Origin: Halopenitus malekzadehii
GTDB taxonomy: Archaea > Halobacteriota > Halobacteria > Halobacteriales > Haloferacaceae
DNA: 64,000 bases
NCBI RefSeq assembly: GCF_900108505.1
Contig: NZ_FNWU01000008.1
Location: forward strand, 31,787 to 95,786
Direction of reading: 5' to 3'
Each line of letters begins with the position of its first letter. The first letter of the stretch is position 1. Below are positions 57,586-64,000 of this stretch, in pieces. Below the pieces are notes generated by a model that had not been told where the DNA came from, ran no database searches, and saw nothing but the letters and a program-made list of their open reading frames with translations. A program made the position numbers and the translations under genes.

Positions 57586-59145
57586 TCAATAGAGCGCGTC
57601 GGCGATGGAGTCGTCGAGGTCCGAGAACTGCGCGAGGTGTTCCTCGCGTTCCCGCCGAAGCTCGGTGAGCCGCTCCTCGTGGTTCTCCAGGGTGCTCGCG
57701 ACGTCGAACCGGCTCACGTCCATCCCGGGAACCGCCGCGGGAACCGTCAGGTCCGTCGCCTCGTCGGTCGTCCACTCGACGGTCCCGCGCGCGATGGACC
57801 GCAGCAGCGTGATGGTGTCCTCGACGCCGACGTCGACGTCGCCCACGCTGCCGGTGTTGAGCACGTAGCAGTCGACGTCCAGGTCGGCGATGAGGTCGCG
57901 GAATCGGTTGCCCTCCTCGCCCTCCGAGCCGACGATGAAGGGGTTGGTCCCGACGACGCGGATCGACTCGCCGGCCGCCGTGGGGTCGCCGGCGCTCGTC
58001 TGGATCGACTCGCCGAGCATGAACGCGACCGCCGCCTCCTCCGGGGTAAGCTTCGCGACGGGGGGCATCGCGGGGTTGCGCGTGATGAAGAAGACCTGAT
58101 CGACCGTGTCGAGGTCGATGTCCTCGCCGGCCGAGGACAGCTCCTCGCGCTGAATGATCGCGCGGCCGTTGGTCGTGTATCGGTCGCTGTCGAAGTCGAC
58201 CGTCCCGTCCTCGGCGACGTCGACGTTCTCGAGGATCGCGCTCTCGTCGGTGGTCGCGTCGTACATCGCGGGCTCGGTCTTCCGGTCGAGCCCGTGGGTC
58301 TTCACGAACAGGCCCTGTCCCTCGCTGCCCGCCACGGATCCGTCCGGAAGCAGGGCACAGACGTCGTCCTGTAGCATCGTCGCGTCCTCGGGCTCGTCCA
58401 GCCAGAGGCCGTGTGCCGTCAGGGTCGACTTGCCGGTTCCCGACAGCCCCAAGAAGAGCTGGCCGATCGTCTCGAGCCCCTCGGCATCGTCGGCGTCGAT
58501 CGCCTCGCCGACGTCGTCGGCGGGCGACTCGACGTCCTCCGTCAGCAGCCGAACGCGCTTGCTGCCGGCGTGCAGCCCCAGCCCGCCCTGCCGTTTCGCG
58601 TAGTACATAAACAGCCGCAGGAAGGACTTCTTCGCCTCGCCGGTGTAATCGCTCCCGACGATGGCCGTGAAACCGGCCTCCGGCAGGATCCGGACGGCGA
58701 CGTCCTCCCACTCCGGGATCTGGACGGTGTAGAAGTCGGGCTCACGATCGCCGTCGACGGGTTCGAACAGCTTCGCGACGGCCAGCGCGATGCGTCCGTA
58801 CGACTTCGGGACGTAGAATCGACAGACGTAGGTGTTGTCCGGATGCCGGCCGACCTGGCGGTCCAGACAGACCATCTCGGCGTCCGCCGCGAACTGGACG
58901 ACGTCCGCGATGAGTTCCTCGTCTTCGGCGTCGAACTCGTGGTCGATCGCGTTCGTCGTCGCGTCGGCGTTCCGCGACCGCTCGCGACTGACGTACGAGG
59001 GCGACCCGAACTCCGTGGTGGTTTCGAGGTCGCGTGAGAACGATCGTAACCGTTCGAGCGACGGATTGTAGATGACGTTCTCGGCTGTCTCCGGATCCGG
59101 GAGCGCCGAGGATGGGTGCCGAGCCGCCATCAGTGGCTTGGACAT
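57586..59145 (-). CDS. pckA: Phosphoenolpyruvate carboxykinase (ATP)
   Basis: A 519-residue enzyme that makes phosphoenolpyruvate from oxaloacetate and ATP. The kinase loop GLSGTGKSTLTAHGLWLDEP is conserved, with QDDVCALLPDGSV, TRNPAMPPVAKLTPEEAAVA and FIVGSEGEEG. The start at 59143-59145 is supported by a TATA box at 59171-59180. A second Met lies five codons inside. It serves gluconeogenesis next to glycerate kinase. Confidence 0.93.
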   Translation of the reverse strand: MSKPLMAARHPSSALPDPETAENVIYNPSLERLRSFSRDLETTTEFGSPSYVSRERSRNADATTNAIDHEFDAEDEELIADVVQFAADAEMVCLDRQVGRHPDNTYVCRFYVPKSYGRIALAVAKLFEPVDGDREPDFYTVQIPEWEDVAVRILPEAGFTAIVGSDYTGEAKKSFLRLFMYYAKRQGGLGLHAGSKRVRLLTEDVESPADDVGEAIDADDAEGLETIGQLFLGLSGTGKSTLTAHGLWLDEPEDATMLQDDVCALLPDGSVAGSEGQGLFVKTHGLDRKTEPAMYDATTDESAILENVDVAEDGTVDFDSDRYTTNGRAIIQREELSSAGEDIDLDTVDQVFFITRNPAMPPVAKLTPEEAAVAFMLGESIQTSAGDPTAAGESIRVVGTNPFIVGSEGEEGNRFRDLIADLDVDCYVLNTGSVGDVDVGVEDTITLLRSIARGTVEWTTDEATDLTVPAAVPGMDVSRFDVASTLENHEERLTELRREREEHLAQFSDLDDSIADALY

Positions 59146-59170
59146 CGTGTCTAAACAGGGCGCAGGCAGA

Positions 59171-59180
59171 CTCATAAATC
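59171..59180 (-). promoter_or_regulatory. TATA element for pckA
   Basis: On the minus strand gatttatgag is centred about 30 bases before the ATG at 59145, giving a leaderless or nearly leaderless transcript. Confidence 0.5.
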
Positions 59181-59270
59181 TGTATGGATCCTCGTTCCCG
59201 TTCCGATCGGTACCTTTTCGCATACCGGAGACAGCCCCGCCTTCGCTCTCTGGAGTACGTTCGCCATCGT

Positions 59271-59375
59271 TCGTTGGTGGCGATCGTTGGTTCGGTTGGT
59301 GGCGATCGTTCATTGGTGGCGATCGTTGGTCCGGTTGGTGGCGATCGTTCGTTGGTGACGATCGATGGTCCGGTG
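59271..59375. repeat. 39-bp tandem repeat, about 2.7 copies
   Basis: The unit starts tcgttggtggcgatcgttgg and then ttcggttggtggcgatcgt; copies begin at 59271, 59310 and 59349, the third partial and diverged. Each unit itself contains two copies of ttggtggcgatcgtt, so it is a nested repeat. Confidence 0.85.
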
Positions 59376-59545
59376 GACGGAGGCCGTTGGTCCGCCGGTT
59401 GGGAGACCACCATCGATCCGCTCTCCACGCGCCTGCCGATGGGGTTTGACGACGGCTCCATCTCATCTGAAATCTGTCCATTCTACGTTCATAACGGATT
59501 TTTTACCGGTTTATATTGAATTATTAATCGATCGGTTTTACACCG

Positions 59546-59554
59546 ATATATTTG
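59546..59554 (+). promoter_or_regulatory. TATA element for rdfA
   Basis: gatatattt is about 31 bases before the ATG at 59581, giving a near-leaderless transcript. Confidence 0.5.
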
Positions 59555-59580
59555 TAATCTCTCGGAACGAACGGGCCGGT

Positions 59581-60195
59581 ATGAGCGAGACATCACGGCC
59601 GAACACGAAGGTCGCACGCGTCATCGATGAGTACGACCTGGTCGGGAAGGGAGCGGAACTGGAGGATGCCTGGACCGGCGCGACTGGAGAGCGAACGAGC
59701 CTGCGAGATCTGGCCGAGGAGTTCAACCGATCCGTTCTCGAGGCCGCGCTCAGGCAGGCTGGCGAAGCGGTCGCCGAGACCGACATCGACAGCGCTTATC
59801 AAACGCTCACCGACGACGACGTTCCGCGGGCCGACGAGATGCGCAAACGGCGTGACCTCGAGGATTCGGGCGTCGACGTTGACGAGGTTCTCTCGGATTT
59901 CGTCACCCATCAGGCTATTTATACGTACTTGACTGAATACCGCGAGGCGGAGCTGCCGGACCGGTCTGAGAACCTGCTCGAACGGAAGACCGAGACGCTC
60001 GAGCGGCTGCAGGGACGGACCACGGCCGTCACCGAGTCCACGATCGAGACGTTGGTTTCGGGGGACAAACTCACCGACCGGGACTACGAGGTGTTCGTCG
60101 ACGTCCGTGTCGTCTGTAGTGACTGCGGTACCGATTACACCGCGAGCGAACTGCTTCGACAGGGTGGCTGCGACTGCGACGCCGGAACCACCTGA
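59581..60195 (+). CDS. rdfA: Rod-determining factor RdfA
   Basis: A 204-residue protein of the haloarchaeal RdfA family, reported in Haloferax to be needed for rod-shaped cells. It starts KVARVIDEYDLVGKGAELED, then RTSLRDLAEEFNRSVLEAAL and YQTLTDDDVPRADEMRKRRD, and ends with a Cys group (VVCSDCGTDYTASELL then CDCD) that could bind zinc. It sits directly before an SMC-like ATPase gene, a pairing that suggests joint action in cell shape or chromosome-related processes. Confidence 0.82.
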   Translation: MSETSRPNTKVARVIDEYDLVGKGAELEDAWTGATGERTSLRDLAEEFNRSVLEAALRQAGEAVAETDIDSAYQTLTDDDVPRADEMRKRRDLEDSGVDVDEVLSDFVTHQAIYTYLTEYREAELPDRSENLLERKTETLERLQGRTTAVTESTIETLVSGDKLTDRDYEVFVDVRVVCSDCGTDYTASELLRQGGCDCDAGTT

Positions 60196-60351
60196 TCGAT
60201 CGTCCGCCGGAATCGCCTGATCGCCCCGCCCATCGAAACCGTCCGATCGACCATCCGTCGGGATCGTCGATCCGCTGTGAGCGCTCTTCGACCCCGGTTG
60301 TGACGGTTCAAGAGGTGAACAGTTATCAGTGAGGCGTTCGTTACGCCACCA

Positions 60352-62298
60352 ATGAGTAGTCGCGAGACGCCCGCGCGAGAGGTCCGCGTGGCGGCTGAAA
60401 ACATCGGGGGAATCGACTCGGACGAACTGACGTTTGCACCCGGAGTGACGGTACTGAGCGGTCGGAACGCGACGAACAGAACGTCGTTCCTGCAGGCGAT
60501 CATGGCCGGACTCGGCAGCGAACGGTCCTCGTTGAAGGGCGACGCCGACGAGGGGTTCGTCGATCTGGAGATCGGCGAGGAGACATACACGCGAACGCTC
60601 ACTCGACACGGCGATCAGGTCTCCTACGGCGGCGATCCGTATCTCGACGACCCACAGCTGGCCGACCTGTTCGCGTTCCTGCTCGAGAACAACGAGGCTC
60701 GTCGTGCCGTCGAGCGCGGCGACGACCTTCGCGAGCTCATCATGCGCCCGGTCGACACAGCGGACATCGAATCGGAGATCACGGAGCTCGAACGCGAGAA
60801 ACAGCGCATCGACTCCCAGATCGACGAGTACGAGCGCCTCCAAAGCGAGCTGCCGTCGCTCGAGACGGAGCGGACCGAGATCGAGGCGGACCTCGAGGAG
60901 GCGCGCGCCGAACGCGAGGAGGTGCAGGCGGCGATCGAGGAGGCCGACGTCAGCCTCGAGGAGAGCCGGTCACAGAAACAGGAGATCGAGGATGCCTTCG
61001 ACCGGCTCCGGGAGGCCCGGTCGGATCTCGAGGACCTCGAGTTCGAGCTCGAGGCGGAACGGACGACCCTCGCGGACCTCACCGATGAACGCGACGAGTT
61101 GGAGTCGCGGCTCGCGGAGGCCGAGGCGGCCGATGAGGACCCACAGCGGCTTGCGGGACGCATCGAGGAGCTTCGAAACCGCCAGCGCGCACTGAACGAG
61201 ACGCTCAGCCAGCTGGGCAGCGTCATCAGCTTCAACGAGGAGATGCTCGAGGGTGACGGCCTCGATCTCGAGGAGGCCGACGTCGCGGGCGACGGCGGCA
61301 CCGGCGAGCTGACCGACCAGCTCGTCGCCGAGGCGGATCGGACGGTCTGTTGGACCTGTGGGTCGGAAGTCGACGCCGACCGGATCGAGGAGACCGTCGA
61401 CCGTCTGCGTGACCTCCGCACCGAGAAGCTCAGCGAGCGCAACGAGCTGCAGGAGCAGATCAACGACCTCACGTCAAAGAAGTCCGAGATCGAGCGAACC
61501 GAACGCGAGCTCGATCGCGCTCGCCGCCGGCTGTCGGAGATCGAAACCGAGATCGAGACGACCGAGGAGCGGATCGCGGACCTCGAGGAACGGATCGACG
61601 ACCAGGAGGAGCGCGTCGAGGAGCTCGAGGACGAGACCGAAACCGTCGGCGGGGAGTACGACGACGTGCTCGAACTTCACCGCGAGGCCAACGAGTTGGA
61701 CCTCCGGATCGACCGGCTCGAGTCCGACCTCCAGGACATCGACGACCAGATCGAGGAGCGCGAGAGCGCCGAGGCACAGCACGAATCGTTGCAGGATCGA
61801 CGCGAGGAGATCGCCGAGGAACTCACCGAACTCCGGACGCGCGTCGACCGGATCGAGGAGGAGTCGGTCGAGTCGTTCAACGAGCACATGGCGTCCGTCC
61901 TCGAGGTGCTCGAGTACGACAACATCGAGCGCATATGGATCGAGCGGAAGACGCGGAACGTCCGTGAGGGGCGCCGCAAGGTGACCAAGAGCACGTTCGA
62001 TCTCCAGATCGTCCGCGTGGCCGACGACGGAACCACCTACCGGGACACGATCGACCATCTGTCGGAGAGCGAACGGGAAGTCATCGGCCTCGTGTTCGCG
62101 CTCGCGGGCTACCTCGTTCACGAGGTCTACGAGGAGCTGCCGGTGATGCTGTTCGACTCGCTCGAGGCGATCGACTCCGACCGGATCGCGCGCGTCATCG
62201 ACTACTTCGAGGAGTTCGCCGACTACCTGGTCGTCGCGCTGCTGCCCGAGGACGCCGAAGCCGTCATCGACGCGTCGACGGCGGTCGCGGAGTTCTAA
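60352..62298 (+). CDS. Archaea-specific SMC-related protein (Sph-type)
   Basis: A 648-residue SMC/Rad50-like protein. The N-terminal ATPase half (1-110) has an altered Walker A, GRNATNRTS at 37-45, with Arg in place of Lys and Asn in place of Gly. A long coiled coil (about 115-555) is interrupted by a zinc hook CWTC at 333-336 for dimerisation. The C-terminal half has LSESEREVIGLVFAL, like an ABC signature, and VMLFDSLEAID, with Ser603 after the Walker B Asp602 where catalytic Glu is usual. ATP hydrolysis is doubtful, binding possible. It probably works with RdfA, 156 bases upstream. Confidence 0.85.
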   Translation: MSSRETPAREVRVAAENIGGIDSDELTFAPGVTVLSGRNATNRTSFLQAIMAGLGSERSSLKGDADEGFVDLEIGEETYTRTLTRHGDQVSYGGDPYLDDPQLADLFAFLLENNEARRAVERGDDLRELIMRPVDTADIESEITELEREKQRIDSQIDEYERLQSELPSLETERTEIEADLEEARAEREEVQAAIEEADVSLEESRSQKQEIEDAFDRLREARSDLEDLEFELEAERTTLADLTDERDELESRLAEAEAADEDPQRLAGRIEELRNRQRALNETLSQLGSVISFNEEMLEGDGLDLEEADVAGDGGTGELTDQLVAEADRTVCWTCGSEVDADRIEETVDRLRDLRTEKLSERNELQEQINDLTSKKSEIERTERELDRARRRLSEIETEIETTEERIADLEERIDDQEERVEELEDETETVGGEYDDVLELHREANELDLRIDRLESDLQDIDDQIEERESAEAQHESLQDRREEIAEELTELRTRVDRIEEESVESFNEHMASVLEVLEYDNIERIWIERKTRNVREGRRKVTKSTFDLQIVRVADDGTTYRDTIDHLSESEREVIGLVFALAGYLVHEVYEELPVMLFDSLEAIDSDRIARVIDYFEEFADYLVVALLPEDAEAVIDASTAVAEF

Positions 62299-62483
62299 CC
62301 GCCGGCGTCGGCTTGACGGATCGGTCTGGATGGGTTGGGATCGGCTCGGTCATCTCGTAACATCGATCACCCGAACCTGTCCGTTCACAATTATTGATTC
62401 ACGGTTGATGTGTCTCGATCGCGAATCCGGGGATCGCCGGGATCGGGTCCGCGTTTCGGCCGTGGAGCGGGCGGGAGCGCCGG

Positions 62484-63248
62484 TCAGGAGAAGTCGGGGC
62501 TGCGCCCCTCGAGGAACGCGGAGACGCCCTCCTCGTGGTCGGGCGTTCCGTAGGCCAACGACTGGGTCAACAGCTCCTGTTCGAGCGCTTCCCGCCAGTA
62601 GGTTCCCAGGTTTTCGTGCATCGCCCGCTTGGCGAGCCCGATCGTTTCGGAGGGCCGTTTTCCGAGCGTCTCCAGGAGGTCGGCGACGGTATCCTCGAGC
62701 TCGTCCGCCGGGACGGCATCGTTGATCAGTCCCAGCTCGGCCGCCTCGGCGGCGTCGAAGAAGTCGGCGGTGAACGCGAGCCGTTTCGCCGCCCGCAGTC
62801 CGACGAGCTTCGGCAGGAGGAACGTTCCGCCGGTGTCCGGCACGAGTCCGACGCGGACGAACGCACAGCCGAAGGTGGCGTCCTCGGCCGCGTACGCGAA
62901 GTCGCTGACCGCGGTCACGGCCAGCCCGGCGCCGACGGCATCGCCGTTCACCTTCGCGACGATGGGAACCGGGCTCGTCATCGCTGACTCGACGACTTGC
63001 CCGAGCGTGTCCTGTACGCGCTCGAAGGATTCGGCCGCCGTCTCCTCGCGGGCGGCCATCGCCTCAATGTCGCCACCCGCGCTGAACGCGTCGCCCTCCC
63101 CCGTGAGCACGATCGCGTCGTGGTCGTCCGTCGACGTCCCCGATATCGCCTCCGCAAGGTCCCGTGCGGCCTGTTCGGTGAACGCGTTCTTCGCGTCGGG
63201 CCGGTCGAACGTCACCGTTCGCACCCCATCGCTGTCGCTGATTTGCAT
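62484..63248 (-). CDS. Enoyl-CoA hydratase/isomerase family protein, PaaG-like
   Basis: A 254-residue crotonase-fold enzyme. The oxyanion-hole segments are GEGDAFSAGGDIEAM and VNGDAVGAGLAVTAVSDF. The catalytic loop is FVRVGLVPDTGGTFLLPKLV; it lacks the usual hydratase Glu but keeps the Asp seen in PaaG-type isomerases. It may isomerise or hydrate an enoyl-CoA. The start at 63246-63248 is supported by a TATA-like element about 27 bases upstream. Confidence 0.88.
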   Translation of the reverse strand: MQISDSDGVRTVTFDRPDAKNAFTEQAARDLAEAISGTSTDDHDAIVLTGEGDAFSAGGDIEAMAAREETAAESFERVQDTLGQVVESAMTSPVPIVAKVNGDAVGAGLAVTAVSDFAYAAEDATFGCAFVRVGLVPDTGGTFLLPKLVGLRAAKRLAFTADFFDAAEAAELGLINDAVPADELEDTVADLLETLGKRPSETIGLAKRAMHENLGTYWREALEQELLTQSLAYGTPDHEEGVSAFLEGRSPDFS

Positions 63249-63433
63249 ACCTATACGGTCGGATCGCGGCCTCAAAAGCGTTCGCAGACGTGCCGGACCC
63301 ATCGAGGCGGGGCAAACGGCACGCGACCTCGCGACCTCGCGACGCCGCCGTCGATCCCCTCGGCCCGACACGACCCGGTTCGGGCGCGCGGCGACGCCGC
63401 GCGTCCGCTCCCGACGCGAGACTGATTCAGAAT

Positions 63434-63451
63434 TCGGTACATAAGTACCGA
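63434..63451. repeat. Inverted repeat near transposon left end
   Basis: A 7-bp perfect stem (tcggtac / gtaccga) with an ataa loop. It may be a hairpin recognised by a transposase or a terminator. Confidence 0.5.
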
Positions 63452-63473
63452 TTATACAGCATCGAGGAGAATA

Positions 63474-63493
63474 CCTGACCCTTTAGGGTCAGG
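63474..63493. repeat. Perfect inverted repeat at transposon left end
   Basis: cctgaccct and agggtcagg form a 9-bp stem around tt. It is followed by atgaatccgacaacccc, like the 5' region of haloarchaeal tnpB elements as I recall them. Confidence 0.55.
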
Positions 63494-63581
63494 ATGAATC
63501 CGACAACCCCTACACAATCCACCGTCGATAGCCCGACTGGATATTTCACCGTCCTCAAACCGAACATCTATAAGAGATTCG

Positions 63582-63590
63582 AGTATAAGT
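63582..63590 (+). promoter_or_regulatory. TATA element for tnpB
   Basis: agtataagt is about 24 bases before the ATG at 63610; a second element tctataaga is at 63567-63575. Confidence 0.4.
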
Positions 63591-63609
63591 GATTATACGG
63601 GCATTCAGA

Positions 63610-64000
63610 ATGCTGGAACTCCACCGCACTCACCGAGCGAAAATCCTCAACCACAGCCAAGTGGCTGAGATGCTCGACCGGCACGGGTGGTCGGCCAGCA
63701 AGCTCTGGAACGTCGCTAACTATCACTCCCGCCAAGTGTGGGAGGATACGGGTGAGATTCCCGACCACGGCGACCTCAAAGACGAGTTGAAGACTCACAA
63801 CAAGTACAAAGGATTGCATTCGCAGTCCAGTCAGCGCGTTCTGGAGGAACTCGCTGAAGCCTTCAACTCATGGTACGGCAAGAGGCAGTCCGATAATCGA
63901 GCGAATCCGCCCGGCTACCGCAAGACAAACTACTACGACCAAGAAGGCCGTCGCGTCCACGAAGAACACCCCCGTTCGACGGTGACGTGGAAGCAGAACG
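63610..64000 (+). mobile_element. tnpB: TnpB, RNA-guided nuclease of IS200/IS605 (IS1341-type) element, 3' end cut by window
   Basis: 130 residues are visible from the ATG at 63610; the gene runs off the window. MLELHRTHRAKILNHSQVAE, WSASKLWNVANYHSRQVWED, HNKYKGLHSQSSQRVLEELA and YYDQEGRRVHEEHPRSTVTW match the haloarchaeal TnpB N-terminus. TnpB is an omega-RNA-guided DNA nuclease. No tnpA is seen upstream, so it is probably a tnpB-only element. An in-frame GTG at 63589 is an alternative start. The nuclease active site, zinc finger and guide-RNA end lie outside the window. Confidence 0.85.

Larger units (their letters stand above)
59146..59580. other. Intergenic region between pckA and rdfA
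   Basis: 435 bases. It holds the pckA TATA box (59171-59180), a 39-bp tandem repeat (59271-59375), then an AT-rich patch (59480-59555) and the rdfA TATA box. Open frames over this stretch have no family resemblance. Confidence 0.5.
63249..63609. other. Intergenic region with transposon left end and hairpins
   Basis: 361 bases. The left end carries the enoyl-CoA hydratase promoter (about 63273-63280 on the minus strand). Two inverted repeats occur: tcggtac-ataa-gtaccga at 63434-63451 and cctgaccct-tt-agggtcagg at 63474-63493. From about 63430 the GC content falls and stays lower through the tnpB gene, so the element's left end probably lies here. Confidence 0.5.

Noticed and set aside
55982..58711. 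A 909-codon frame joining glycerate kinase with upstream sequence
   Set aside because: Only the part from 57412 downwards matches the kinase; the rest is Arg-rich shadow of pckA and runs through the 16-bp repeat.

Overview
The window is chromosomal DNA of a halophilic archaeon (class Halobacteria; a Halorubrum-like genus is plausible but not proven). The sequence is GC-rich with strong G/C at third codon positions. The proteins are loaded with Asp and Glu. Many genes start about 27 bases downstream of a TATA box, so they look leaderless. Secreted proteins carry twin-arginine signals with lipoboxes. Several genes are typically archaeal or haloarchaeal: radB, deoxyhypusine synthase, RaSEA, RdfA, bat-type regulators and fused folC-folP. 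I found no rRNA, tRNA or CRISPR array.

Layout. 0-5.8 kb: a partial SnoaL-like gene, radB, a CBS-domain protein ending in a ribosome-hibernation-factor-like domain, two adjacent bat-type regulators, a long disordered helix-turn-helix protein and a small membrane protein. 5.8-39.6 kb: a large accessory block for methylated nitrogen (and possibly sulfur) compounds and tetrahydrofolate one-carbon units. It holds a DmdA/GcvT-like methyltransferase, a methylenetetrahydrofolate reductase homologue, threonine ammonia-lyase, two BCCT transporters, a K+ channel, a dimethylglycine/sarcosine dehydrogenase-like flavoprotein with its own ETF, FolC-FolP, formate-tetrahydrofolate ligase, RidA, an MttB-family methyltransferase with an ArsR-type regulator, an N-carbamoyl amino acid hydrolase, a benzoylformate decarboxylase-like enzyme and a Pot-type ABC importer. 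39.6-49 kb: a pilin-like surface protein, a DUF2150-type protein, an enolase-superfamily enzyme with an MFS transporter, RaSEA, a TbsP-like regulator and a histidine kinase. 49-57 kb: deoxyhypusine synthase, a Sco-TlpA-CcdA redox operon, another MFS transporter, aroD, and homoserine dehydrogenase with an ACT-domain protein. 56-64 kb: glycerate 2-kinase, ATP-type PEP carboxykinase, the cell-shape gene rdfA beside an SMC-like ATPase, an enoyl-CoA hydratase/isomerase, and the start of a tnpB-type transposon.

How the genes fit together (inference). BCCT and ABC carriers import betaine-like solutes. MttB-, DmdA- and dimethylglycine dehydrogenase-type enzymes remove methyl groups. Electrons go to the dedicated ETF, and one-carbon units go to tetrahydrofolate, where the MTHFR homologue and formate-tetrahydrofolate ligase process them. 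The corrinoid partner normally needed by MttB-family proteins, folD and ETF:quinone oxidoreductase are not in the window, so the pathway is incomplete here.

Two structural themes recur. Short tandem duplications (16-51 bp units) occur at eight places, in frame wherever they lie wholly inside genes. Patches of clearly lower GC interrupt the Sco/TlpA genes and the end of the pilin-like gene, which suggests recombination with foreign DNA.
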